64,000 bases of DNA from Mytilus galloprovincialis (GCF_965363235.1 NC_134844.1:77717244-77781243), one strand, 5' to 3'. Positions 1 to 11,910 are shown, numbered from the stretch's first letter. Notes: generated by a model not told the origin, from the letters alone. Numbers and translations are program-made.

Positions 1-60
1 ATAACACCTACCTTAACCATGTTAACGTAACTTGTACTCAATATTTTGACAAATGTGTTA

Positions 61-955
61 CTAAATTGAACAAGAGGCTCTGAAGAACATGTGTCGCTCA
101 CCTATGTCTATGTACCTCTTCAACAATAGACAGTCTCCGACATTAGGGACTAGAATAGAAATCAAGAAAAAAATTCGTGTCTTGCTGATCATTTTTGCAA
201 TATATCATAGATTTCAGATATTAGGCAAAACCGCAAGATATTGGTAAACATCGTCATTAAAGGGCAATAACTCCGGAAAGAAGTCGTTTGATGATTTCGA
301 CTATGCAGACTTATTTGTAGATCTTGTCTTGCTGATCATGTTTTGCTATTTAAAGTATCTTTTTTTTATTTATTTTTCAAGATAACGGGCACACATTTTT
401 AAAGATGGTAAAATTTGTCATTTAAAGGCAAAAAGTCCGAAAAGAAGTCGTCTGATAATTTCGACTATGCAGACTTATTTGTAGATCTTGTCTTGCTGAT
501 CATGTTTTGCTATTTAAAGTATCTCTTTATCTTTATTTATATTTTTTCAAGATACCGGACACACATTTTTTAAAAGATGGTAAAATTTGTCATTTAAAGG
601 CAATAATTCTTATGAAAAGTCATCTGACGATTTTGATGTAAATAGACAATTATAGGGAGATCAACTTATTCTGAACATTTCTGCCAAAGTCAGATTTACT
701 CTTTTTATAGCGGTTTCAAGTTAAGAGACAAAACATGCATTTTACTCCTATATTCTATTGTTAGCCGTGGCGGCCATGTTGGATGACAAGCGGAGTCTTC
801 GGACACATTATAAATCTAGATGCCATACTGATGATTGTGGACAAAATTGGTTAAATATGGCCAGGTAGTTTCAGAGGATACGATTTTTTAAAAGTTAACG
901 ACGGACGACGGACGCCAAGTGACTAGAAAAGCTCATTTGGCCCTTTTGGTATTTT
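61..955 (+). repeat. Dispersed repeat family R1, full-length-like copy
   Basis: The copy opens with a gaggctctgaagaac block followed by gtgtcgctcacct and closes near acgacggacgacggacgcc and agctcatttggccc. Related copies lie at 15598-16785 (reverse), 20925-21410 and 27460-30900 (split), which supports a mobile or formerly mobile family. Internally a unit of about 170 bases (starting near 250, 415 and 590; key words cttgtcttgctgatcatg and gtcgtctgacgatttc) is repeated in tandem. I see no coding capacity. The family is common in bivalve DNA as far as I recall, but I cannot name its class from this copy. Confidence 0.7.
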
Positions 956-2333
956 GTCTGTCAACTAACTACACTCAAACTAGCGAACATTCAAGCTAGC
1001 GACTGATTAAAATTACAATAAAAAACTAGGCTAGCGAGCTGTAAGGGAAAACCACAAATTTGATACTATATAAATTATCAGAACATTTTAAGCGACCAAT
1101 ATGATATGTATCGATTTTTAACGTTAGGCCACTGATGTATACATAAAGTTAATAGGTTGGTTAATCGATATATAATGGTCTGGCAAATATTTGATGCATA
1201 TTCAAGATGAGACAAAATTAACATTTTGTTTAATACGCTAGGTTGTCCTCCAAGAAAGGTAGCCTGGAAAGAAGATTGTAAAATTTGACAATGTGCTGTG
1301 CAATCAAACTACGTACAGTGATCGTTTCCGTTCCGGAACTAGAGTAGTATGCGGACCCGTATGCGGATCGAAGCTGGAACTGACGGGGAGTTTACTGTGC
1401 AATGGGTCTCATACAGACCCCTTAACGAATTATAGGAATGACCATATTTCTTTATCCGGGTCAACGCATTTAGGTCAGGTTAGATACGGAAAGTGCATTA
1501 CGAGGACTTCTAAGATAAACAAATAGATTAATTTTTCAATGAACTAAAACTCAGTAATATAGTTTAGTTTATTGAATAAATGCACATTTATACCCCAATG
1601 GGGTTGAAGGCATACATAAATCAACACAATACACCATACAAAAAGAACAACAAAAGAACAAAACATTATACATATATGTATCTATCATGCAGTTGTTGAG
1701 TCCACCCTCCTCAGTGGCAATGACTTTTTAACAAAATATATCTTTCACACAAGAAAAAACATCAATCTGGTGTTTGTTATTTATATTTTGCAAAAGATTT
1801 ATTTGCTATTTGATTTATATAATTATCAACCTAAATCGTTCAGCATTTTTGGAAGTAGATCAACAATAACAGTCAATAGTAGGTCACTGTGACTTACATG
1901 TCTAGCTTCATTTACATTGATGACTTACTCGAGTTCTATCTCAGGAACTATAAGTTAAAGAATTAACTAAACTTGAGTAATACATTAAAAAGAACATAAC
2001 ACGCTTAAGACTTACACAAAACATTAGACAGTATAAAAGACCACACCAACAAACACCTTCCCAAAGACATTGAGTGAGAATAACACATCCTGGTCTAGAC
2101 AGCATTAATAAGCTCGTTAAATGAACGAAACATTGGGTTAAATTTTGCCAGTTGTATGTGCGCACAAACCCTCCCTTACCTTTGATATATGCAGTGTAAA
2201 GAGAAGTTTTGCAACCAGATAAAATTTGGTCACTGATCTACTGTTCATGTTTTATTTACTTTAGTTAAAGAAACGTCCATGTTAATATCTACACGATTTC
2301 TGGTAAACGTCTATTACAAGGTATGTTCCAAAT
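956..2333. other. No gene recognised; one GC-richer patch
   Basis: This stretch is mostly AT-rich. A patch at about 1290-1530 has clearly more G, C and CpG than its surroundings and holds a 77-codon open frame with no family resemblance I can recognise. Around 975-1060 the word ctagcga recurs three times. Nothing here supports a gene. Confidence 0.4.
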
Positions 2334-2545
2334 ATGCTGATACATCATAATAATGAGGGTCTTTATTTGGGACCTTTTATTTCTTTATTCTTTAATTGTT
2401 CTATCCATTTCTATCTATCCTTTATCTATTTTGCCAATCATTCTCTATTCTGTATATTTCAGGATTTTTTTATTTGTCTTTTTTTCTCGATTCTTTTTGT
2501 GTCTTTTATTCTCTCTTCTGTAAACGCCATCCAGACCCGTATTCA
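2334..2545 (+). repeat. Pyrimidine-rich dispersed repeat (tattctttattc type)
   Basis: The strand is a long run of t/c-rich words such as ttctctattctgtatat. It resembles the reverse complement of 63460-63710, including a shared order of gagggtct, ccattctctattctg and a closing cattca block. A short piece of the same repeat lies at 8330-8396 and, reversed, at 39632-39700. The open frames here are artefacts of the biased composition. Confidence 0.5.
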
Positions 2546-3094
2546 TTTACAAACAAACATGCTCGTTGTGTGTCGCTTTACTTCCCTGTGTAGTTTATCC
2601 ATAAATAAAACCAATAAAAATGGTGATGAATTAAAAAAATATTTTTTTCTATTTTCATACATTGTAATTTTCTCTATTATAACTTTTCGTGGGGACTGCC
2701 TATTGCAACAAAACCCGATATGACCTTTCTTTAGTTTCATCAATTATATATTTTCTTCATTATATTTTTTTACAGACTGAAATAAAAAAAACATTTAAAA
2801 AATGCAGTAAACGTACGAGACTAACCCTATGACTTACATGTTGTTTTATATAACAAAAAAAATAAATGCATGGTCATAAACAAAAAAAAAAGTAATTTTT
2901 AAAAGAGCATGGAACATTTGTTTAATCTCACGAAACTATTACTGCGAACAACTTTTAACGAAAAAGCAACAACCTATGTCAGATTGTTTGGACTGTTTAA
3001 CGTTTTCTTATGCAATTTAAAGTTCATATTAATTTATAACAATTTCAAAGTTACTTTGCGTGTTGTTCCACTTTTGTACATGAGTGGTAATCCC
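2546..3094. other. AT-rich stretch, nothing recognised
   Basis: Several A and T homopolymer runs, no repeat family recognised and no convincing coding signal. The 84-codon open frame at 2909-3163 has no recognisable motif. Confidence 0.4.
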
Positions 3095-3194
3095 CACCTC
3101 TTCCGCATGTTCAAGTTACCGATTATTGTCGGTTCAAAATATTTACACATACAAAAAAAATAAAAATGTAGTTTTTTAACGAACGCAATCTATG
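3095..3194 (+). pseudogene. Probable left stump of the retroelement split by transposon copy 1
   Basis: The last 17 bases before the transposon (aacgaacgcaatctatg) read N-E-R-N-L-C, the same words that stand at the corresponding place in the reverse transcriptase relic at 29229-29247. The sequence on the far side of the transposon (19663 on) carries on from the same point of that gene. Weaker similarity reaches back to about 3095, where it fades, so this retroelement copy is very short on its 5' side. The match is short and diverged, and chance similarity cannot be fully excluded; the 4-bp duplication TATG at 3191-3194 and 19663-19666 supports it. Confidence 0.45.
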
Positions 3195-3662
3195 AACACT
3201 GGACACTTTTAATTTGCAAAACACTCATTTGCAAATCCGCCGCCGCCTCAAACAAGAGCTACAATATCATGTATATAACCAAAATATGCAGAATTACATG
3301 GGATTCAATAATTTCATTGGTTTTCTACAGTTACTTTCATATTTATTTTGCAATTTGAATTATAAAAACATGGGATTTTCAATATCCCATGGGACAGGGC
3401 AAAATCCCATGGGATTTACCATTATCCCATGGGATTTTGGTTAAATCCCATGGGATTTTTTTTTGTCCCATGGGATTATTGTAGTCCCATGGGATATTTG
3501 TTGTCCCATGGGACAAAAAAAATCCCATGGGATTTTTATTATCCCATGGGATTTTTAATATCCCATGGGACAAATTAAAATCCTATGGGATTCTAATTGT
3601 AAATATATAGATATAAATAAACAGTAATGTGTATGTTACAATGTATTCTATTTGGTAGTAAA
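3195..3662 (+). repeat. Left TIR of copy 1, with palindrome array
   Basis: The outer 100 bases hold ATTTGCAAA twice and a CpG-containing block (ccgccgccgcctc) that stands out in this AT-rich DNA. The array follows at 3371-3595: ten perfect CCCATGGG cores and one CCTATGGG, starting at 3386, 3406, 3426, 3447, 3467, 3486, 3505, 3524, 3543, 3562 and 3582. Most are part of a 12-mer ATCCCATGGGAT or the variant TGTCCCATGGGACA. Spacers are A/T-rich and vary. The TIR ends near tttggtagtaaa, after which the two ends of the element diverge. The open frames that cross it (residues PMG, SHG, PWD repeating) are products of the array and not proteins. Confidence 0.85.
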
Positions 3663-6220
3663 TTATTATAAGATGAATCTTTTTAATTGAATATCTTTTT
3701 TTCTTGGGAAATGTTAATTTAGCATATTGTTCTTTAACTGTTCAAAACTAAACTTTTAAACAACAAAGCAGATAATGTAAGTACATGTATCAATATATGT
3801 TTATTCATGAATTATAGAATACTTTCTTGAAACACAATTATTTGCCATTTGAAATAAAAAAAAAAAACTCTATTGTTAGGCTTAACATACTAGTAGCTAT
3901 TTAAAGTAAATCTATTTTTTTCACAATATCCCTCAACACAAAACATTAATAGTTTCTTATCATCCAGCATTGTTTGATGGTATAGTCCACTTTTTGGACA
4001 TTCAGCACAGAACTTTGACATTATTGTGGTTTCAATATTTTTTTGAATTTAAAAGAACTTCAAATCATTGACTGAGTGATGAAAATAATAACTGATCCAA
4101 CTTTTTTCTTTGAATTTATTCTGGTCTTGTTTCTATGTTTTCTCCATTTATTTTAGGTGGTGAATTTCAATCCTTCTGAAAAAGAACCAATAAAATCTAA
4201 AGTAATGGATTATACAAAATTGTTTTCATACATGTAGCAATAATATGATTTTCAATAAAAATAGCTATGCGGTATGGATTTTACTGATTGTTAAAGGTTG
4301 TCCAGTGTCATCAGTTGCTAACGGCCTACATCCTTTTGTCTCTGATGGAGGGTTGTCAAATTAGCAATATACCACATCTTCCTATTCTAATACCATATAA
4401 CAATCAATTAATTTATTCTTTATAAAATTTGGGTATTTTCCCAAGTTATATACATAATATATATATATATACTGTAAATTCGGAATTAATGCAAGTTTTT
4501 TTTTATTGCGAAAAATGCAACGGAGTTGTAAACGCAATAATTTAAACTCGTATTATGAAATATTTTATATGGATTAACCAGGATTTTTCAAAATCGTAAA
4601 ATTTAAAATCGCATTTAAGTCTAAAATGACAGAATCGCAATAATAAATGCACGCAATAATTTATGAATTTTACAGTATAAAGATCAATGTTAAAACTTTA
4701 GACAACTATAATAACATTCCATTATTCACAAGAATTTGCAATATATTATACAAAATGCAGACAACAGAAACAATATTTCTTTAAGCTTTTGAAGTTCAGA
4801 CAGATTTCAATTTGTGTTTTATTTCAATGAAAAAATACCTTGAACATATTGGAAATTATAACATTGATACAAACAAAATATGTATGTTTTATCCTTTTTT
4901 TTTTGTGTTGTTGGCTTGCTGTCTCATTTTAATATACATTTAAACATACATCAATAATCTTCTTCTTTATTAAAAGTAAAAATGGGATATTTTTGATTTT
5001 GATATCCCAAAACATTATAGTTCTATCACATAACTTATTACCAAGTTCAAAAACACCAATGTGTTTGATATTAATTCTAAGACATGTATAAATGTTCCAG
5101 ACCATATCAGTATTCGGATCTTACTTTTATGGTCCAGAACTTACAGTCCCACCATATGTGTACAGTCAGACCATTTAAGTATACTTGTACTGTCTGGTAC
5201 CAGCTCAACCAAACCTGTGTTTTTATTTTAACTGCAATTAAACTTTTTGTATTAATCTATTAAAGATTTCAGTTATGTTGATCTGTACTGTACATTTGTT
5301 TGTAATAAACTTGACCAACTTCTTAAAATTTGGCAGACTGTATGCGTACAGTCCAAATACTTGTTTGTTCTGGAACATAAACATGATTAACAAGCATTTG
5401 GCAGGATGTCATGCTAAAATCCCATTAATATTAGTACTAAATTTTGAGTATATACATGTAAATCCACAAGTTACTTACTGAAATTCATGGTGAACACTCA
5501 CCAAAAACTTACAATTTAGAGGAAAAACTGGAAAGATGAATGCACTAACACTATCAAAACAGAGCATAAAACTTACCGAAAAACAAGATGTTTTACATTT
5601 ATCCAGGAGCAGGATAATTGAAAATTTGTTTTTTTCTTTCTCTGCTGTCCATCATATAACCTTTGAATTCATTCATGCAAAATATGAAAATCTGCAAAGG
5701 TAAGACCTAGAACCTCAACTTATCCACATTTTGAATTTTGAACTGCATACTTGTCCTTTTCATCTTGCTGACAACCTAAACATAAAAAAATGATAAAAAC
5801 ATAATTCTAGATTGAATTTGTGTTTTTATTTTTGTTGGTACATGTACAAACAATTTTCCCAACTTTAAAACGAAAACATCATCACCAAAGAGGAGGTCAT
5901 ACTAACCTCCGAAATATTTAAACAAACCGAAATTATTACTTGATTAAGATCTTGTCGTAAATTAATGGCATAGATACTCTTATTTTTGAAAACTTGATGT
6001 CTATTGCATACTTATATTCCTTTGTACGAGAGTATGCATATTAAGATGGACTCCATGGACTTTAATGTAAGCATGATTAATTTTACAGTCACTGACAGTT
6101 TTTCAGCTCTATGTGTACATTTTGAGAGAATCTTGCAATACTGTATATTCTGATATTCCGAACTTATTGTGAGGTTTTTATTAATACAACTGAAAGCTGT
6201 ATCTCGTTTTCATTTCTGAT
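3663..6220. other. Left arm body of copy 1, non-coding
   Basis: This stretch aligns in inverse order with 41720-44264 of copy 2. In the part I compared base by base (4681-4842) I count about seven differences in about 160 bases. It contains a diverged beta-tail repeat at about 4255-4395 (tatgcggtatgg to ataccacatcttc), a dinucleotide run at 4455-4470, and no credible gene. The absence of conserved reading frames shared by both copies argues that this arm never coded for a long single-exon protein. Confidence 0.6.
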
Positions 6221-6224
6221 ACAT

Positions 6225-6360
6225 ATTTATGAGCTGAAGACCAGTGCCGAATTTTTCTCACTGCATTGAAGACCCATAGGTGACCTTCGGCCGTTGTCTG
6301 CTCTTTGATTGGGTTGTTGTCTCTTTGTCAAATTCCCAGTTTCCACTTCCCATTTTATAT
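6225..6360 (+). repeat. SINE-like gamma tail
   Basis: The block runs from gagctgaagaccagtgcc through cattgaagacccatagg and ggttgttgtctctttg to a final ttccacttcccattttat. The same block ends the retroelement at 30560-30690 and recurs at 63176-63250; its copy in transposon copy 2 is 41565-41710 (reverse). It was therefore in the element before the two copies separated. Confidence 0.6.
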
Positions 6361-6564
6361 CATGTATGCTGATTTTTATTAAATTACAATATTCATTCAT
6401 GCAATTTTGTCTATTATTGAAAATACGATAAGCAAAAATAAATGCACAAAAAATTTAACATTGTTATATATATGTAAAAGACTTTTTTTTAAATTCAAAA
6501 CAGTTGCCTACACTGTTAATTTCCTTGTTTGATTTCATATTTTTAAAGCCTTTATAGCTAGCTA

Positions 6565-7480
6565 GATGGTATGCCGGGGCGGATCCAGCCATTTTAAAAA
6601 GGGGGGTTCCCAACCCAAGACAAAGGGGATGATCCTATATTCATTTGATTTGTTTTATTGTCTCATACAAGAATGTATATGGTTTGACGGTGGGGATCAG
6701 GGATCCTGAAATTTTTTCACCTAACCACTGGATGACAGGGGATCTCAACTATTTAAAAAGTTTCTCAAACATGTGGGGGTGGGGGTGAACCCCATGGACT
6801 CTCCCTATATTTCCTTTGATTTGTTTTATTGTTCTATACAAGAATATATAAATATGGTTTAGGGGTGGGGATCTTGACCGTTTACAAGTTTTCAAACTAG
6901 AGGGGGTGGGACTTCACTTTTATTTTATTTCATTATTAATTTTATTGTCCCCGACAAGAATATATATGGTTTAGGGGTGGGGATCTGGATCGTTCACAAG
7001 ATAATAGCACATTCTCAAATTGAACAGAGTGGGGTAACCCCCAAAGACCTCCTTTTAATTTCATTTGATTTGTTTTATCGCCCCATTCAAGAATATATAT
7101 TGTTTAGGGATGGGGATCTGGACCGTTTACAAGATAATAGCATATTCTCCAATTGAAAGGGGTGGGGATTACCTCCCATGGACTCACCCTCCCTTCTTTC
7201 TTCCCCCCGAAATACCTTTTAATAAGCCCCAATGCACAGATAGTTCACAGTATTTTTCCTTGATTTACACTAAAGAATATACACTATACAGGTGTAATTT
7301 TTTTTTTAAAAGATAATACAACTGAAGACCACCATGACCACAGTGGTGGATCCAGAATTTTTCATAAGCGGGGCCCACCGACTGCCTAAGAGGGGCCTGC
7401 TCCTGCCATGACTTAGTGATTCCATTATCCATATATAATCAACCAATTCTTTTCCCAAACAGGGGGCCCTGAACTCTTGA
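6565..7480 (+). mobile_element. GGCGGATCC-type MITE with an internal minisatellite
   Basis: It opens ccggggcggatccagcc, the terminal word of the short MITEs at 8781, 11911, 39104 and 39500. Inside, a unit with the words tacaagaatatatatgg and ttaggggtggggatc occurs about four times (near 6666, 6836, 6953, 7087) at a pitch of about 115-170 bases. A second MITE start (ggtggatccagaattt) lies at 7346. The equivalent region in copy 2 (40330-41385) has about six units, so the array changed length after the copies separated. Confidence 0.6.
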
Positions 7481-8013
7481 TTCCCCCTTTTTTATCCTCA
7501 TTTCAATCACCCTGATATAAATTTAGTTTTATCACTTACAATAGGAATGGTTTGAATTCCCCAATAATTCTTATATACCATTAATATCAACATATTTCAT
7601 TTTTGATAAATGAAAGGCAAAAGTTTTCTATGGGTAGAAATGGATAGTGGGAAGCTTTCAGATTCACACCATGCCGGTGGCTGTGTTCAAAGTGCTGGGT
7701 TTTTATGACCCTCGTTGTTTGCGGACTAACTATTTAGGCCAGTGGTGGATAATAGTGTGCGTGCATTAATCTTCTATACCTTCTTAATCAATATATTCAA
7801 ATACTGACGGCAAGTGTTGTAATGATGTATCAATGTCTTTTTGAAATCACCGTGCTATTTACATGTGGGATCGAGAATGCAGGGGAAGGAAACTTGTCAA
7901 TTATGTTTATTTCTAAGCCAAAATAAAATGAGCCGCCGTAAAATTAACCTTGGGTAATAACAGTGCATGTAAGGCTCGTCTCGGAGGGGTGTCTTTTTTT
8001 CTGTCTTCTTTTT
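7481..8013. other. Left arm body of copy 1, continued
   Basis: This aligns inversely with 39700-40330, including gaatgcaggggaaggaaac and ccttgggtaataacagtg type words. No gene signal. Confidence 0.5.
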
Positions 8014-8296
8014 ATGCCCCACCTACGATAGTAGAGGGGCATTATGTTTTCTGGTCTGTGCCTCCGTTCGTTCGTCCGTTCGTTCGTCCTGTTTCAGGTT
8101 AAAGTTTTTGGTCGAGGTAGTTTTTGATGAAGTTGAAGTCCAATCAACCTGAAACTTAGTATATATGTTCCTTATGGTATGATCTTTCTAATTTTAATGT
8201 CAAATTAGAGTTCTTACCCCAATTTCACGGTCCACTGAACATAGAAAATGATAGTGCGAGTGGGGCATCCGTGTACTGGGGACACATTCTTGTTTT
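8014..8296 (+). mobile_element. R2 hairpin-ended repeat, insertion specific to copy 1
   Basis: It starts atgccccacctacgatagta and ends gacacattcttg. The first 30 bases fold back (ATGCCCC, then GGGGCAT). It includes a gttcgttcgtcc run and the words gaagtccaatcaacc and gaacatagaaaatgatag found in all four copies (also 35204-35506, 35581-36040, 46869-47385). Copy 2 has an empty site here (about 39714, a plain A/T run between agaagacag-side and agctatat-side words). I see no clear target duplication. No coding capacity. Confidence 0.75.
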
Positions 8297-8625
8297 AGTT
8301 ATATTTTTAATAACTTACACTTTTTTCCATTATTCTCTTTCTTTCACTATTCTTTATTCCTTTTTTTTCTTTGTCCTTTGTTCTCTATTCTGTTAATTTT
8401 TTTGAAAATTTGAGTTGTAAATTTTCCTAAAAAGTACTTATTTCCGTTCATCTATTATGGGTATAAACTAAACTGAACAAGAAAAGTATTAGTAAACAGA
8501 CAGAAAGTCCGACGTTGAATTAATTATTTTACAATTAATTGTTTAAATATATATATGAGAGAATGTTTTAGGCGAATTTTCTTTAATTACAGATAAATGT
8601 ATGTTCAGGAAATGATTTATTCTTC

Positions 8626-10483
8626 GGGTACGTCTAAACAACCGCTCAGGACCTCCTGAGTGCACTCAGGACATACAAAGTGCACTCAGGACCCATTACC
8701 GTAATCATATCTGCACACATGATGGATGTTTATAATACGCTTCTTATTTTAGAGTTAAATTTTGATAGAAGTTGAAATCGCAGGGGCGGATCCAGCCATT
8801 TTAAAAGGGGGGGGGGGTCCTAACCAAGGGCAAAAAAAGGGGGGTTCAACTACATGTCCCCATTCAAATGCATTGATCGGCCAAAAAAAGGGGGGGTCCA
8901 ACCCCCCCGGAACCCCCCTCCCCCCTCTGGATCCGCGCCTGAATCGAACTTACAAATGGAAGTTTTTAACGACCTTGACTGGCTATACAGCCCTTGCACG
9001 GTCGGTTGAATCGAACTTAGATAGATATGTTAATTCTTATAAAATAATGAGGGCACGTGTCACTGATTACACAACTACTGAGCCATGAATTATCCAATCA
9101 ACAAAATTGATTGGATTATCTTTATTGTTTTTTAGGAATTGTATTGTTTAGTTCAGTTTTACCTTTAACATGAATTTGCATATAGAAAAAATAAAACATA
9201 TATCTCATTCGATGTGCTTTTTCAGTTTATTTTTCATGATGACGGGTAAATTAATTTGTTGTGTTTTGCAGTTCACGAATAAAGAAAATTATTTTATAGT
9301 TGCGTTTTTTTTTCTGTAACAAGTTCGATTTTTGTTTTTCAGTGTGATTCTTTTCTCTATCTCTCTCTCTAAATCAAGTTTTTAAACAAACACAATGTTG
9401 ACTGAATATCAAATTTTATTACATTTGATTTCTTTATTCTCAACAAACCATTATACAAGAGAAGACAATTATGTACAATATTCAGTTTAACCTTAACGGA
9501 AATCTGTGCACGAAGACTTAGTCGTGGTTTGAACGGATTTCGTGTCAATAAACTGTCTTCGAAATAGTCTTTCTTTGTTAATGTTTGTGTCATTTTGGTC
9601 TTTTGTGGATAGTTGTCTCATTAGCAATCATACCACATCTTCTTTTTTAAAATTTCTCGCTACTACAATCTAACTTACATATTTTTTAGAAATAATTATA
9701 CCCAAAATATCATAATTTTCATAAAAACGGAGACGAAAACGGAGACAAGTTCATTTTCAGAATTTATTTTCGCATTGAAATTCGTTTCAGGCTTGTGAAA
9801 CTGGACAAAACGACTTTAATTGGAGAAAAAAAACTTAATAAAAACGGATTTCTTAAAATATTCGTATAACTCAAAAATAAAATTCCTGGACAAGTTCGAT
9901 AAAAATGAGAAATAACATCTAACTACATGTATATGAGTTTGATTGTTTGAAAAGTACGGCTTTTACCGTTTAGAACGGATTCCATATACAAAACTTTAAT
10001 TAATATAAATTCTTTTAAAGTATGAACATTTATAATTATTTCCCTTTTCAAACTCGTGCAAAGAATTAATTACTGGTCCAGGACATGATAATAAAATTAA
10101 GAATAAAACTTAAAAATTTATGGAACGAAATTTTAATAAAAGACGAAAATCTTAAAACATCGTGATATTCATTCTAGACGTCACAATATTACTTCCCGCA
10201 TGGTCACACTGTACTAACAACACAATGTATAAAACAACAATAAAGATAATTCAATTAATTTTGTTGATTGGATAATTCATGGCTCAGTAGTTGTGTAATC
10301 AGTGACACGTGCCCTTATTATTTTCTAAGAATTACAAATTCTACCAAATTTAACTCTAAAATAAGAAGCGTATAAAGAATATATGCATCCATCCTGTGTG
10401 CGATGACTATAAAGGGTCCTGAGTGCACTTCGTATGTCATGAGTGCAATCAGGAGGTCCTTCAAGCGGTGTTTAGACGTACCG
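8626..10483 (+). mobile_element. 1.86-kb TIR element with 9-bp target duplication
   Basis: Ends are GGGTACGTCTAAACA at 8626 and its inverse at 10483 (tttagacgtaccg). The nine bases TTATTCTTC stand directly outside both ends (8617-8625 and 10484-10492). The TIRs extend inwards for about 250 bases: 8626-8780 pairs with about 10335-10483 and 9030-9125 pairs with 10240-10330. A MITE (8781-8941) splits the left TIR. Nine-base duplications fit Mutator-like or Merlin-like elements; there is no transposase to decide. It holds a short beta-tail piece at 9586-9650. The family has further ends at 11810-11852, 13404-13569 and possibly 61669. Confidence 0.8.
8781..8941 (+). mobile_element. 161-bp GGCGGATCC MITE nested in the TIR element
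   Basis: It opens CAGGGGCGGATCCAG and closes CTGGATCCGCGCCTG, an imperfect inverted pair, and is flanked by AATCG on both sides (8776-8780 and 8942-8946). The inside is rich in G runs and then C runs, so the whole unit can fold back on itself. The 108-codon frame that crosses it is a by-product. Confidence 0.8.
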
Positions 10484-10492
10484 TTATTCTTC

Positions 10493-11904
10493 TGGAAGCT
10501 TCAATTTTTTCTTATCAATAACTTTTACACAAGGAGACATTTTTTTTTGACAGCATGAACCCCAGTTAATGAGCAAACACAAATTAAGAAAAAAAATCGT
10601 TTACAATTAAATTTTATAGAAGGAAAAAAGGGGGAGGGGGTAATAAACAAATTTTATTTACGCACACATACTTTTAAACAGATTTGCATATGTAAGCTCT
10701 CTATAGTTAATGTTAAATTATTTCAGGAGTTTTGAAAAAAAGAATATTATATACAGTTTAATTTCGACTAAAATAGTGATTCTTTTTATAGATTTGGTAC
10801 CTCAGTTTCGACTCAACATTTCATTTTGAATTGTTAGATGGCAAACTCTTTAGGCGAATATTGTATCTGTTCTTTATTTAATTATGGTGATATTGGCGAT
10901 AATATTCATTATAACAAGGCCTTGTACAAATCCTTGATTATAGAATGTTTGGTAATATAAAAAGACGAAAGTAGACAAACCCTAATTATGCAGGGTTTCA
11001 CAAGTTGATCTCCAAGCGGCCCACATTTAACATATAATAAGATCTATATTTTTCAACGTTTTCAAAATGAAATAACTTGAATTGAAAATTTCCCAACTGT
11101 GAAAATTTGTTATTTCTAAACGTCTTTTATTATTATTTCGGAAAAAAAAATTATTTAGCATATTCATATATTTTCATAATTTTTTCCGCAAAACCTTTTT
11201 TTTTGCAAAGTTTACTTCTATATGTTTTTAACCATCACCAGCGACTTATTCTCTGCCATCACCAATTAGTCCTAATTATTAAAGATCAATTGCCCAAATT
11301 CAAATGATGATTGGTATATCGTATTGAATATGACCATCGGTCATCCGTGACGTATCCCAAATAACGACGCATGCCGATAGATAGATCATAGTTTATTAAT
11401 TAGCGTCTCGCAATTTAAATTTCATCAAGGGGACTTAATTAAACCAGTTACTATACAAATCTTGAAAAAACGATGTACATGTACTTTTTAATATTTTTAA
11501 AACAAATTACGAAAACGTTTAGTGTAAAAATCACCGAATATAAATGTTTCTTTCTTGCAGGTTTTGGCATTTGTAAATAACATTAACGTTTTGGAATTCT
11601 GATGCAAAAGACAGTCGATTCAAACTGAAATAACTTCTTTAAAGATGGTTTGATTTTTTCAGAGACACATATATTATATATGTCTCAATACATGTATTAT
11701 ATGTCTCTGATTTTATCAAAACAAAAATTACAAAATTATAAAATATGTTAGTTATCGAATGTATACCCTGAACTCTTACTATTATATATACATGTCCTAA
11801 GTTACTTAATGTCCTGTGTGCAACCAGGAGATCCTGAACGGTTTTTAAACGTACCATTATTTTATATGCATATATTCAAAGCTGTTCTTAATTATATGCA
11901 TACT
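10493..11904. other. AT-rich interior of copy 1, one transposon-end remnant
   Basis: No gene. At about 11810-11852 the words gtcctgtgtgcaaccaggag and aaacgtacc match the right end of the element at 8626-10483, so this is a stranded end. An inverted pair of agagacatat and atatgtctct words lies at 11660-11710. Confidence 0.45.
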
Positions 11905-11910
11905 AGGTAT

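Noticed and set aside
2334-2723. A 129-codon frame
   Set aside because: Extreme F/I/S/L bias from t-rich repeat DNA; a similar repeat gives a frame on the other strand at 63374-63700.
3214-3573. Open frames with repeating SHG/PWD/PMG residues here and at 19320-19643, 33305-33665 and 44354-44704
   Set aside because: They are translations of the palindrome array in different frames and strands; no protein-like conservation apart from the DNA repeat itself.
3371-3595. The regularly spaced array looks like a CRISPR array
   Set aside because: The repeated part is only 8-14 bases and the spacers are 6-9 bases of A/T-rich sequence; there are no cas genes and the context is an animal-type genome. 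The arrays belong to transposon TIRs.
8762-9088. A 108-codon frame
   Set aside because: It crosses the border of a MITE and is made of its G/C runs.
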